A DNA stretch of 53,281 bases. It comes from Marinifilum sp. (GTDB taxonomy: Bacteria; Bacteroidota; Bacteroidia; Bacteroidales; CG2-30-32-10). A model generated the notes under the pieces. It had not been told where the DNA came from, did not search any database, and saw only the letters and a program-made list of their open reading frames with translations. Shown piece after piece: positions 35,716 to 44,575 of the stretch. The stretch lies in NCBI GenBank assembly GCA_020718065.1, contig DYDE01000012.1, positions 1-53,281 on the forward strand. The letters run 5' to 3'. A program made the position numbers and the translations under genes. Positions within the stretch are counted from its first letter, which is position 1; the number at the start of each line of letters is the position of its first letter.

Positions 35716-35943
35716 CTATTGGACTATAGCTAAAGAAGCTTTAGCAAAAACACCATCTTTAAGTTGATTGGTTTCAAACCATTGACAAATAACATCACCT
35801 TCTTTATATCCTTTCATTTTATAATATTCATCTATTGCTTTTACACCAATGTGATCGTTGCCTTGGCCAATAAAACGTTGGACTGTCATTTTGGGACTAC
35901 CAGACTTTAGTTGTACGATGTCCCCAATTTTAATTTCTTCCAT
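35716..35943 (-). CDS. YodC-family small protein
   Basis: The 75-residue product 'MEEIKIGDIVQLKSGSPKMTV' with 'GDVICQWFE' has the compact SH3-like beta pattern of the YodC/DUF2158 family, whose role is not known. The track start at 35976 would add 11 hydrophobic residues that overlap the terminator stem; the ATG at 35943 is preferred. It lies just downstream of the dehydrogenase gene but past a terminator. Confidence 0.8.
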   Translation of the reverse strand: MEEIKIGDIVQLKSGSPKMTVQRFIGQGNDHIGVKAIDEYYKMKGYKEGDVICQWFETNQLKDGVFAKASLAIVQ

Positions 35944-35956
35944 ATTTATAAAAATT

Positions 35957-35987
35957 AAGGCTTTGTAAGAAAACACTTACCAAGCCT
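35957..35987 (-). terminator. Terminator after the isocitrate dehydrogenase-family gene
   Basis: On the reverse strand AGGCTTGGTAAG and CTTACAAAGCCT form a 12-bp stem with one G-A mismatch around a 6-base loop, followed by TAATTTTTATAAA. It ends the leftward dehydrogenase transcript. Confidence 0.7.
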
Positions 35988-36003
35988 GATTTGTAATAAG
36001 CAA

Positions 36004-37197
36004 TTACTTCAATTTAGCAATAATAGCTTCAGCCATTTGTTTGGTTGAAGCAGCGCCTTTATTTATTACATCAGGAGAACCTGATAATTTTAACATATCA
36101 TATGCTTTCACTTTACCTTCTGCAACAACTTCAGCAACCGCAGCCTGAATTTTTTCAGAAAGTTTGTTTTCGCCAATATGGTCAAGCATCATGCAAGCAG
36201 ATAAAACCATAGCAATAGGATTTACAATAGAAGTTTCGTAATCAGCATATTTTGGGGCAGAACCATGAGTAGGTTCAAAAACTGCTATTTCAGGTCCAAT
36301 ATTTGCACTGCAAGCAAAACCTAAACCGCCAACCAAACCAGCAAAACCATCAGAAACAATGTCGCCAAACATATTACCTGCAACAATAACATTGTATATT
36401 TCCGGATTTTTAGTAAGCCACATCATCATTGCATCAATGTTAACATCATTAACTCTGATATCAGGATATTCGTTTTTACTCATTTCCTGTGCAACTTTAA
36501 GCATCATACCAGATGTTTCTCTGATAACATTTGGTTTTTCACAGACATAAAGCGATTTTAATCCTTGTTTTTTAGCATATTCGAAAGCCGCTTTAACAAT
36601 ACGAGTGGTATATTTCTTTGTGAATATTCTGGTAGAAACAGCTAATTCAGGACGAGGACACCATGCAAAGTTTTCTTTAAATTTTGGATGTGTCATTAAA
36701 GCATCATAAACCTGATCAGAAGGATTTGTCCATTCAACTCCACCATACAAACCTTCGGTGTTTTGACGGAAAATCATTGTATTTACAGTAGGTTCTTCAA
36801 CTGTATTGCCAGCACCTCTACGAATAAAGTTTAAAGGATTTCCTTTAAAAGCTTTGCAAGGACGCATACAAATATCCAAACTAAAACGTTGACGCATAGA
36901 TACGATCGGGCTGTAATAGATATACCCTTTTCCTTTTAATTCAGGCGATAATTCAGCTTCAGCTTTATCTTTTGGTTTGGAGGTAATAGCTCCAAATAAA
37001 GCTATTTTGTGTTGTTCCAAAAGCTTAAGTGTTCTGTCAGGAAGTGGATTTCCTTCTTTACACCAAAATTCCCAACCAATATCACCATGAACATATTCTG
37101 CATCAAAACCAGCAGCGTTTAATACATCTATAGCAGCATCACATACTGCTTTTCCAATGCCATCACCAGGCATTACAACTATTGTTCTTTTTGCCAT
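36004..37197 (-). CDS. Isocitrate/isopropylmalate dehydrogenase family protein
   Basis: A 397-residue beta-decarboxylating dehydrogenase with 'MPGDGIGKAVCDAAIDVL' at the start, 'FRQNTEGLYGGVEW' for substrate, and 'VIVAGNMFGDIVSDGFAGL' with the metal-binding Asp residues, then 'EPTHGSAPKYAD' for cofactor binding. His-Gly-Ser-Ala-Pro-Lys is typical of NAD(P)-binding in this family. Isocitrate is the likely substrate (TCA cycle), but 3-isopropylmalate or homoisocitrate cannot be excluded from sequence alone. Confidence 0.85.
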   Translation of the reverse strand: MAKRTIVVMPGDGIGKAVCDAAIDVLNAAGFDAEYVHGDIGWEFWCKEGNPLPDRTLKLLEQHKIALFGAITSKPKDKAEAELSPELKGKGYIYYSPIVSMRQRFSLDICMRPCKAFKGNPLNFIRRGAGNTVEEPTVNTMIFRQNTEGLYGGVEWTNPSDQVYDALMTHPKFKENFAWCPRPELAVSTRIFTKKYTTRIVKAAFEYAKKQGLKSLYVCEKPNVIRETSGMMLKVAQEMSKNEYPDIRVNDVNIDAMMMWLTKNPEIYNVIVAGNMFGDIVSDGFAGLVGGLGFACSANIGPEIAVFEPTHGSAPKYADYETSIVNPIAMVLSACMMLDHIGENKLSEKIQAAVAEVVAEGKVKAYDMLKLSGSPDVINKGAASTKQMAEAIIAKLK

Positions 37198-37284
37198 AAA
37201 TAAAGATTTATTTGTATTTTTAAATTATGTCCTCAAAAATACAAACAAAGTTGAAATAAAAATATTTTTAAAGAAAATTTCAAT

Positions 37285-38106
37285 TTATTTTTGTTTGTAA
37301 TCGGTAATATTGTTACTCACAAATACTGTTTGAAATACTTTTTTGTCTATATCCAAAACAGGATAAATAATATTGTCGAAATACTCATCGTCAAATTGTG
37401 TTTCATATCTAAGAATTTCACCACTAGAATAAACCCATTCTATTTTTGTTATCAGATCTGAAGTGATATTTTTGTTTATACAATTGGAAATATGTTTACC
37501 TATAATATTTGGATGGTTATCCGCAAATAATTGGCGGCAATTTTTATTACAATCTAGTATATTGCCTTTGTGGTCAATTAAAAGAATTGATTGATGTGGG
37601 GTGTTTAATAAAGTTCTGGCTTTTGCTTCGCTTTCAATTAAATCTCTTTCTAACTTCTTTTTGTCTGAAATATCTCGAATAGTAAGAACAATATATAGAT
37701 TTGTTTTTCCTCTGCCAACTGCAAAAGAAGTTTCACCTTCAAAATAGGTGCCGTCTCTACGTTTGAATAAAACTTCTGTAGTCTTATTTAATATGTCTCT
37801 TTCGAAAATACCTTCATTTAAAAACTTTATTAGTTTATTGTGGTATTCTTCTTCAACTTCCTCTTTAAATAAAATTTCTACAGGTTTAAACAACACCTCT
37901 TTTTCTACATATTGAAACATATCTTCAGCAGCAGGATTGAAAAGTATTATACAACAATTATTGTCAATTCCTATAATTGAATCTAAGTTTGATTCAACAA
38001 CAATTCTAAATGCTTCTCTGGCCGAAAACATCTCATAGTCCAGTTCTTCTTTTAAACGATAATTCTCGTCTTCTAAGTTTCTTATTTTATTTTCAATTTC
38101 CGCCAT
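37285..38106 (-). CDS. PAS-domain protein without output domain
   Basis: A short N-terminal coiled coil ('IRNLEDENYRLKEEL') is followed by two PAS domains: one with 'DSIIGIDNNCCIILFNPAAEDMF' near residue 40 and a PAC tail 'LYIVLTIRDISDKKKLE', the second with 'SILLIDHKGNILDCNKNC' near 175. There is no kinase, cyclase or DNA-binding part. It may relay a signal by protein contact. Residues that would bind a cofactor cannot be named. Confidence 0.85.
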   Translation of the reverse strand: MAEIENKIRNLEDENYRLKEELDYEMFSAREAFRIVVESNLDSIIGIDNNCCIILFNPAAEDMFQYVEKEVLFKPVEILFKEEVEEEYHNKLIKFLNEGIFERDILNKTTEVLFKRRDGTYFEGETSFAVGRGKTNLYIVLTIRDISDKKKLERDLIESEAKARTLLNTPHQSILLIDHKGNILDCNKNCRQLFADNHPNIIGKHISNCINKNITSDLITKIEWVYSSGEILRYETQFDDEYFDNIIYPVLDIDKKVFQTVFVSNNITDYKQK

Positions 38107-38228
38107 AAAAAAAACAAATCAAGCTAATGATTATAATTACAGAGAATAAAGATAATATTTATATTTATAAATCCAAAATTTATTCAAAATCTATATCTTT
38201 GATAATTGAAAATGAATAATCAATAATA

Positions 38229-38519
38229 ATGGTAAGAACTAATGAACAAACACTAAAAGCAGTTATTGAGGAGCTGCTCGAGGTTTATAAACTTGCTGAT
38301 AAGCTAAACGAAGTTGATATTATTCAATCATGGAATAAAATAATGGGAAATGTTATTGCAAAACACACAACAAGTCTTTATATTTCAAATAAAATATTGT
38401 TTGTTTCACTCGATTCAGCAGCTTTGAGAGTTGAATTAGCGTATGCAAAAAAGAAAATAATAAAAATGCTTACAAAAGAATATAACAAGATAGTAATTAC
38501 AGATATCGTTTTTAGATAG
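38229..38519 (+). CDS. DUF721 (DciA-like) protein
   Basis: The 96-residue protein 'TLKAVIEELLEVYKLADKLNEVDIIQSWNKIMG' followed by 'LFVSLDSAALRVELAYAKKKIIKML' fits DUF721, the family of the replicative-helicase loader DciA. A TAnnTTTG box (TATCTTTG) lies at 38194-38201. Such short forms are usual in Bacteroidota, where they often sit beside recF; here the neighbour is rarA, also a replication gene, convergent 50 bases away. Helicase loading is inferred. Confidence 0.85.
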   Translation: MVRTNEQTLKAVIEELLEVYKLADKLNEVDIIQSWNKIMGNVIAKHTTSLYISNKILFVSLDSAALRVELAYAKKKIIKMLTKEYNKIVITDIVFR

Positions 38520-38568
38520 AAAACAGAAGACCGCCATTTACTTCGGACTTCGAGCTTCTGACTGTTTT

Positions 38569-39840
38569 TCAATACTTATATTTATCTTTCCACATGTTTT
38601 TTAGTTTAATCCTGATTTCATTTTCTTTACTATTATTACCAGGAACATAAAAAGTACTCCCTGAGATTTTATCAGGAAGAAATTCTTGAATAACAAAGTT
38701 GTTTTCATAATTATGCGCATACTTATAATCTTTACCATATCCAATGTTTTTCATAAGTTTTGTAGGTGCATTTCTAATATGTAATGGTACGGGTAAATTT
38801 CCTTCAGCTTCAACCATTGCCATTGCTTTATTAATAGCAATGCATGAGGCATTGCTTTTTACAGATGTTGCTAAATATAACGCTGTTTGAGAAAGAATTA
38901 GTTGGCATTCAGGGTAACCAATAACATCTATTGCCTGAAAACAGTTATTTGCGAGAAGGAGTGCATTGGGGTTCGCATTACCAATATCTTCGGAAGCAAA
39001 TATTAACATACGACGTGCAATGAATTTAGGATCTTCTCCTGCTGAAATCATTCTTGCCAGCCAATATACAGCTGCATTGGGATCGCTTCCACGCATAGAT
39101 TTGATAAATGCTGATATTATATCATAATGCATCTCCCCTTTTTTATCATATAGAGCAAGATTTTGTTGAATTACATTTAATACCATTTCATTATTAATAC
39201 TAATTTTTTCTCCTTTTTCTGCAATAACAACCAATTCTATAGCATTAAGCAATTTTCGTGCATCACCACCAGAAATGCGTAAAAGAGCTTCTGTCTCTTC
39301 AATAGTTATTGATATGGAAAGAGCTTCTTCGAGTTTTTGTTTGGCTTTTTCCAATAGTTTCAGAAGATCTTCCACTTCAAGTGGTTTAAGAATATAAACT
39401 TGACATCTGGAAAGTAAAGGAGCGATAACTTCGAAAGAAGGATTTTCTGTTGATGCTCCAATTAAAGTTACAATGCCTTTTTCAACTGCTCCCAATAGCG
39501 AATCCTGCTGCGATTTGCTGAAACGATGAATTTCATCAATAAATAGAATTGCATTGCTATTGTCTGATTTCGCTTTTTCAATTACCTCTCTAACATCTTT
39601 TACTCCAGAATTTATTGCACTAAGGCTATAAAAAGGGCGAGACAATTGTTTAGAAATAATGAATGCCAAAGTAGTTTTTCCAACTCCCGGTGAACCCCAT
39701 AAAATCAAAGAAGGAATATTGCCAGATTCAATTGATTTTCTTAGTATCGCTGATTTTCCAACAAGATGTTGCTGCCCAAGATATTCATCAAGTGTATTGG
39801 GGCGTAATATTTCGGCAAGAGGAATGTTAGAGGAAGACAT
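38569..39840 (-). CDS. rarA: Replication-associated recombination protein RarA (MgsA)
   Basis: A 423-residue AAA+ ATPase that acts at stalled replication forks. 'MSSSNIPLAEILRPNTLDEYLGQQHLVG' precedes Walker A 'GSPGVGKTTLAF', Walker B 'LFIDEIHRFSKSQQDSL', sensor 'GASTENPSFE', 'SGGDARKLLNAIEL' and the RarA-specific 'SMRGSDPNAAVYWLARM' and 'EDIGNANPNAL'. All are standard for this family. Confidence 0.96.
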   Translation of the reverse strand: MSSSNIPLAEILRPNTLDEYLGQQHLVGKSAILRKSIESGNIPSLILWGSPGVGKTTLAFIISKQLSRPFYSLSAINSGVKDVREVIEKAKSDNSNAILFIDEIHRFSKSQQDSLLGAVEKGIVTLIGASTENPSFEVIAPLLSRCQVYILKPLEVEDLLKLLEKAKQKLEEALSISITIEETEALLRISGGDARKLLNAIELVVIAEKGEKISINNEMVLNVIQQNLALYDKKGEMHYDIISAFIKSMRGSDPNAAVYWLARMISAGEDPKFIARRMLIFASEDIGNANPNALLLANNCFQAIDVIGYPECQLILSQTALYLATSVKSNASCIAINKAMAMVEAEGNLPVPLHIRNAPTKLMKNIGYGKDYKYAHNYENNFVIQEFLPDKISGSTFYVPGNNSKENEIRIKLKNMWKDKYKY

Positions 39841-39874
39841 AATATTGAATTTTAAAAATAAAAAAAAGTATATT

Positions 39875-40816
39875 TTACCTTCGTATTTGTAACAAATAAA
39901 ATTGAATGAAACCCATCATTTCCATTAAAAATGCAATTCCAATGTGGACAATGCATCCTCCCCAAATATGTTTTGTTCTAAAAGCAATAACTCCAAGTAT
40001 ATATCCACCAAAAATTGAACTTATTGCTTCACCCATAGGTTTTCCAAAATGGATAAATGCATAAGTAGAAACCATTGGCAAAATGCACTCTTTTCCCATA
40101 ATTGTTGCCATTCCAATTACAAGTGCACCCCTAAATAGCAGTTCAACCATAACAAAATCCAGGGCATAAAATGTTTCATATATTCCTGCCATTGAAAGTT
40201 TACTTAATCCAAAGACATTTCCAACAATCCAGGGTTTAAACCGCGGATAAGCTTTTAAAAAATCCGGAGTAAAAGACGCTCCAATAATCAAAGGACTAAC
40301 AATTAATAGTAATATAAAATATATTTTAAGATCTTGTTTTTTAAAGCTCAGACCATATAAACCCGATACATTAGAGTCGTATATTTTCTTTAGAATTAAC
40401 AGGGGAACTACATATATCAAAGTGCACTTAAGCTGATTTAAAAGTCTAAATGCAAATACATATTCATTAATTAATTTAGGATCTTTAGCTCTTGAAATAA
40501 AATAAACAGCTCCTGCTATTGATAAAAGAGTCAGAAAACTAACACTTTTAATCCAAAATGATGGATTTTTTAGAATTTCCTTTTGTTTTTGTATTAGTAG
40601 TTTTGGAATAGCTATACTATAATAAGCCAGTGAATAAAAAAGAAAATAACATAATACTCCCAGAACATTATGCTTGCCAGCAAGAAAACGGTTTTCAAAA
40701 TTAAAATAGTAGTTTAAAAAAAGGGTAGTAGATATAAAAGCAATGAAATAAATATAAACAACAGTATTAAAGTCATTTCGAATGTGATCTTTTAAATAAT
40801 TAATGATTATTTTCAC
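39875..40816 (-). CDS. CPBP family intramembrane protein
   Basis: A polytopic protein of 313 residues with motif 1 'MVELLFRGALVIG', motif 2 'AFIHFGKPMGEAISSIFGG' and motif 3 'IWGGCIVHIGIAFLMEMM'. Canonical CPBP proteases have E-E-x-x-x-R; here the first Glu is Val, leaving V-E-L-L-F-R. His residues of motifs 2 and 3 are kept. Protease activity is plausible but unproven. A related protein is at 49518-50339. It lies ten bases after the glycosyltransferase gene. Confidence 0.85.
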   Translation of the reverse strand: MKIIINYLKDHIRNDFNTVVYIYFIAFISTTLFLNYYFNFENRFLAGKHNVLGVLCYFLFYSLAYYSIAIPKLLIQKQKEILKNPSFWIKSVSFLTLLSIAGAVYFISRAKDPKLINEYVFAFRLLNQLKCTLIYVVPLLILKKIYDSNVSGLYGLSFKKQDLKIYFILLLIVSPLIIGASFTPDFLKAYPRFKPWIVGNVFGLSKLSMAGIYETFYALDFVMVELLFRGALVIGMATIMGKECILPMVSTYAFIHFGKPMGEAISSIFGGYILGVIAFRTKHIWGGCIVHIGIAFLMEMMGFIQFYLLQIRR

Positions 40817-40825
40817 AAGTAAATC

Positions 40826-41695
40826 TTATATGATTCTGTAGTTTTTGTATTCAAAAAGCCTTTTACCGGTATATTTTTCTATAAAACATAGTATTCTGTT
40901 TTTTAAGTCATATCGCTTTATAGATATATCAAATTCAAAATCCCAATCTAACCGTGAAATTCTATCTTTCATTACAGCAGGATGACTTTCTGTGAAAAGC
41001 TTTAATGAATCAATATTTGAATAATCAAAATTGTCAGCTTCTTTTACCATTTTCTTAACTACTTCATCGGGATGCCATAGTTTATGGAAATTTTTTTGTT
41101 TTTCATTTTGATTAAATGGGTTTTTAACCCAACCATAATGATATATTTGAGCATTAATAGGTTTTACTTTCATCAATTGTCCATTTTTTCTAAAACCCTG
41201 AGCATCTCTAAAGGATCTGATTTGTTTATCGTTGCGAATTATTCTTATTTCATTTCTATACCATTTTCTGGAATCACCAATGTATTTGTAACTGCCGTAG
41301 AAATGCGAATATTTAAATAAGAGTCCTTCAACCTTTGGGAAATCTTTATATTTATTCATTGATGTATATATTTCATCAAGGTATTTTTCATGTACAACTT
41401 CATCACCCTGAATGTAGAAAGCCCAGTCAGAATCTTCATTTATAGCATCAAAAGACTTATCTGTTTCTTTAGCCAAAACAACTCCACCTTTTCTTAAACT
41501 ATCATCCCAAACAGAATGAATGATTTTTATTTTTTCATTTTCTAATGATTTTATGAGATCTAAAGTGGAATCTTCAGAATTTCCAACACAAACAATAAGT
41601 TCATCACAAAGTGGCAGAATGGAACTAATTGATTCAACAATCGGATAATCATATTTTATTGCATTTCTAACAAAAGTAAATCCGCTAACCTTCAT
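40826..41695 (-). CDS. Family 2-like glycosyltransferase
   Basis: The 289-residue protein starts 'VSGFTFVRNAIKYDYPIVESISSILPLCDELIV' and has 'DWAFYIQGDEVVHEKYL', an acidic Gln-Gly-Asp-Glu in place of the usual DxD, typical of GT2 enzymes. Substrates cannot be told. It follows hydE by 12 bases and may share its transcript by readthrough rather than function. Confidence 0.8.
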   Translation of the reverse strand: MKVSGFTFVRNAIKYDYPIVESISSILPLCDELIVCVGNSEDSTLDLIKSLENEKIKIIHSVWDDSLRKGGVVLAKETDKSFDAINEDSDWAFYIQGDEVVHEKYLDEIYTSMNKYKDFPKVEGLLFKYSHFYGSYKYIGDSRKWYRNEIRIIRNDKQIRSFRDAQGFRKNGQLMKVKPINAQIYHYGWVKNPFNQNEKQKNFHKLWHPDEVVKKMVKEADNFDYSNIDSLKLFTESHPAVMKDRISRLDWDFEFDISIKRYDLKNRILCFIEKYTGKRLFEYKNYRII

Positions 41696-41707
41696 CTGTT
41701 TGTATAT

Positions 41708-42787
41708 TTATTTTTTATTTGCAAAATGTTTAGAATCACCCCATTCTCCATAACCAATTTCATCACCTGCAATTTTTATTCGGGCTTCAAGGCAGTTTTT
41801 ACATTCGCTGGCTTCCTCATCAATACAAGGTTTGTCTTCATATAGTAAATAATTTTCTCTGTATTTAACCGGTGTTAAATTGGGCATTATAATATTTGCA
41901 CCAACCTTCAATGCTTTTTCTCTTCCGGCAGGGTCAAGAGTTTGCATAGCAGTTGTTGCAGCAATATTAATATCCTTCATCATAATACGAAGAATAGCTA
42001 TCATTTTAAGAGACAAATTAAATCTGTTTGTTTTATTTATAAGCTGGTCTTTGTATTGATATAAGGGAGTTTGCTCGTGTTCTATGTAGGGCCCCATTCC
42101 AACCATATCCACATCAAATTCTTTGAAAAAGAGCAAGTCGTCAGCAAGATGTTCTATTGTTTGAAATGGCAAACCAATCATAACACCAGTTCCAACCTGA
42201 TAGCCAATTTTTTTTAGTAATTGTAAACATTCCAAGCGAATTTCAAAACGGTGACCATCATCATCGGGATGCAACTTTTTATATAGATCAGGATTTGATG
42301 TTTCAATTCGAAGCAAATAGCGGTGTGCTCCGTTTTCCATCCATTTCCTATAAGTTTTTTCTGTTTGCTCTCCAAGTGACAAAGTAATACCTAGTTTGCC
42401 ATTTGCTATTTTCTTGATTTTCTTAAGAATATTTGAAATTGTTTCAACAAATTGTCTGTCGTTTCGTTCACCTGCTTGTAATACTATAGAGCCATAATTA
42501 TTTTCATAAGCATACTTAACAGCATCAATTACTTCCTCTTCGGAAACTTCGTAACGATTAATTATATTGTTTCCGGCTCTAATGCCACAATAAAAACAAT
42601 TCTTTCTACACTTGTTAGAGAATTCAATTAATCCACGAAAATAAACTTTTCTGCCAACGTATTCTGCTTTAATTTCTGTGGCCTTAGAAAAAATTAATTG
42701 CTTGTCTTCTTTTTCTGAAGAAAGAAGTAGAATCAATTCTTCTTTTGTGAATATAGGTTTGTCAATTATATCTTTAATTGTATTCAT
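41708..42787 (-). CDS. hydE: [FeFe]-hydrogenase maturation radical SAM enzyme HydE
   Basis: HydE helps build the di-iron subcluster of the [FeFe]-hydrogenase active site. The 359-residue protein has the radical SAM cluster motif 'CRKNCFYCGIRAG' (CxxxCxxC), 'LQAGERNDRQ', 'LLRIETSNPDLYKKLHP' and 'GVMIGLPFQT'. The C-terminal extra cysteines ('ECKNCLEARIKIAGDEIGYGEWG') are typical. A 146-residue membrane protein separates it from hydF. No hydrogenase structural gene or hydG is in the window. Confidence 0.93.
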   Translation of the reverse strand: MNTIKDIIDKPIFTKEELILLLSSEKEDKQLIFSKATEIKAEYVGRKVYFRGLIEFSNKCRKNCFYCGIRAGNNIINRYEVSEEEVIDAVKYAYENNYGSIVLQAGERNDRQFVETISNILKKIKKIANGKLGITLSLGEQTEKTYRKWMENGAHRYLLRIETSNPDLYKKLHPDDDGHRFEIRLECLQLLKKIGYQVGTGVMIGLPFQTIEHLADDLLFFKEFDVDMVGMGPYIEHEQTPLYQYKDQLINKTNRFNLSLKMIAILRIMMKDINIAATTAMQTLDPAGREKALKVGANIIMPNLTPVKYRENYLLYEDKPCIDEEASECKNCLEARIKIAGDEIGYGEWGDSKHFANKK

Positions 42788-42802
42788 TAATTTGTTTTAA
42801 AA

Positions 42803-43243
42803 TCATCTGGTCCATCTTTCTAATATAATAATTCCTAAAATTAAAAGAGGGATTACAAAAATAAAATATGCTAAAAAAGCCCAAAGAACAATTAATATAA
42901 CAGTTCCTGTCCCTTCGCTAAATATTGATATTCCGCTATGTGATAACATAGCTACAAATATTGATAACAAATAAATTAAAATACCAGTTAATAATAGGAT
43001 TATTAAACGTCTTTTTTTTAACTTACCAGCCATCCATCCTAAAATCAAACTAAAAGGGATAATAACTAACAAAGCTGGCAATACAGTAATTAAAGATTCA
43101 TAAATAATTCTTTTTAAACTTATACCTTTATTAATTAGAGAGCCAAATGCAGGAAATACTACAATCAATATAAAAAATAACACATATGCTGAAAACAATA
43201 TTGTGGTGGCTTTTAATGTGTTTCTTAAAAATATATTTTTCAT
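42803..43243 (-). CDS. Small membrane protein between hydE and hydF
   Basis: A 146-residue protein with four hydrophobic helices ('TTILFSAYVLFFILIVVFPAFG', 'LITVLPALLVIIPFSLIL', 'LLTGILIYLLSIFVAML', 'ILIVLWAFLAYFIFVIPLLIL'). I recognise no family. It starts 92 bases past hydF and ends 16 bases before hydE, so it is probably co-transcribed, but a role in hydrogenase maturation is only guesswork. Confidence 0.65.
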   Translation of the reverse strand: MKNIFLRNTLKATTILFSAYVLFFILIVVFPAFGSLINKGISLKRIIYESLITVLPALLVIIPFSLILGWMAGKLKKRRLIILLLTGILIYLLSIFVAMLSHSGISIFSEGTGTVILIVLWAFLAYFIFVIPLLILGIIILERWTR

Positions 43244-43275
43244 AAGCGTTTTTTTTTTACTTTATGGTCATATGG

Positions 43276-43325
43276 AATGCCCATTAAATAATTATTTCAT
43301 TTGGTTTTTATTGTTTATGGGCATT
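43276..43325. repeat. Long-range inverted repeat downstream of hydF
   Basis: AATGCCCAT (43276-43284) and ATGGGCATT (43317-43325) form 9-bp arms around a 32-base AT-rich centre. It may be a terminator-like or insertion scar element. No U-tract supports a terminator call. Confidence 0.4.
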
Positions 43326-43335
43326 TCATAATTAA

Positions 43336-44565
43336 TTACAAATAATCGTATGAATTATTATCATTGTTTATAAAAGGAGCAATTGCTCTGTTGTATATGC
43401 CATGAATATATGCAATTGCCATGCCATAGTTGGTAACAGGAATGCCTGCATCAACGGCTGGTTTTAAGCGATTGATAATTTGTTTTTTTGTCAAAACACA
43501 ACCGCCGCATTGTATAACCATTGTATATTCTTTTATATCTCTTGGTAATTTGGATAAACCAGAAACCACTTCGTATTCCAATTGTTTTCCACTGAAGTTG
43601 CTTAACCATCTGGGAATTTTCATTCTTCCAATATCATCACATGAAGTTTGGTGAGTACATGATTCGAGAATTAATATTCTGTCTCCATTTTTAAGCTTGG
43701 ATAAATGAGGTGTTCCTTTAATGTAATTGGCAAAATCGCCTTTTTGTCTGGCCAGTATTATACTAAAACTTGTTAAAGGAATATCTTTAGGGGTAGCTGC
43801 ATCTGCTTTTAAAAACACCTGGCTGTCGGTAATTACCAGTTTCGGTTTTATTTGCATAGTGCGCATAAAAGTATCAATTTCTCTTTCTTTTACCACTATT
43901 GCAATACAATCATTATCTAAAATATCACGAATGGTCTGCACTTGGGGTAAAATTAAACGACCTTCGGGTGCTTCTATATCAATAGGAGTAATAAGCAATA
44001 CAATATCTCCGTAGCTGACTAAATCGCCAATAAGCGATTTAGAAGTATATGCTGTTTCGGGTAATGATTTTTTAATTTCAGTTATTATTTCCGAAATATT
44101 ATATTTTTTGATAGAGCTGCAATCAACAATATTTGTTTTATAGGTATTTTCAAGAGTCATTTTTGTTTTTGGATCAAGAGATTCAATATCAGATTTATTG
44201 TGAACTATTATAAAAGCAACGTTTAATTCATTTAATTGATTGACGATGTCTTTTTCAATTTCATTAAAAGTATTGTTGGTAATAACAATTATTGCTAAGT
44301 CAATTGTTCTTAATATTTCTTTTGTTTTTGAGACACGTTTCAGTCCAACTTCTCCGATATCATCAAACCCAGCAGTATCAATTAGGATTACAGGACCTAT
44401 CCCCTGAATTTCCATAGATTTTTTTACAGGATCAGTAGTTGTGCCTGCTACTTCAGAAACAATAGCAATTTCTTGATCAGCCAAAGCATTAATCAGAGAA
44501 CTTTTTCCGTTATTTCTTCTGCCAAATATGCCAATATGTGGTTTTGAATCTTTACCTTTATTCAT
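43336..44565 (-). CDS. hydF: [FeFe]-hydrogenase maturation GTPase HydF
   Basis: HydF is the scaffold that carries the di-iron precursor and gives it to the hydrogenase. It has a small GTPase domain ('GIFGRRNNGKSSLINALA', 'VAGTTTDPVKK', 'LIDTAGFDD', 'VHNKSD') and a C-terminal cluster domain with 'LESCTHQTSCDD' and 'VIQCGGCVLT', giving Cys and CxxC ligands. Length 409 is normal. It begins ten bases after the aspA-like stop. Confidence 0.95.
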   Translation of the reverse strand: MNKGKDSKPHIGIFGRRNNGKSSLINALADQEIAIVSEVAGTTTDPVKKSMEIQGIGPVILIDTAGFDDIGEVGLKRVSKTKEILRTIDLAIIVITNNTFNEIEKDIVNQLNELNVAFIIVHNKSDIESLDPKTKMTLENTYKTNIVDCSSIKKYNISEIITEIKKSLPETAYTSKSLIGDLVSYGDIVLLITPIDIEAPEGRLILPQVQTIRDILDNDCIAIVVKEREIDTFMRTMQIKPKLVITDSQVFLKADAATPKDIPLTSFSIILARQKGDFANYIKGTPHLSKLKNGDRILILESCTHQTSCDDIGRMKIPRWLSNFSGKQLEYEVVSGLSKLPRDIKEYTMVIQCGGCVLTKKQIINRLKPAVDAGIPVTNYGMAIAYIHGIYNRAIAPFINNDNNSYDYL

Positions 44566-44575
44566 ATTTGTTAAA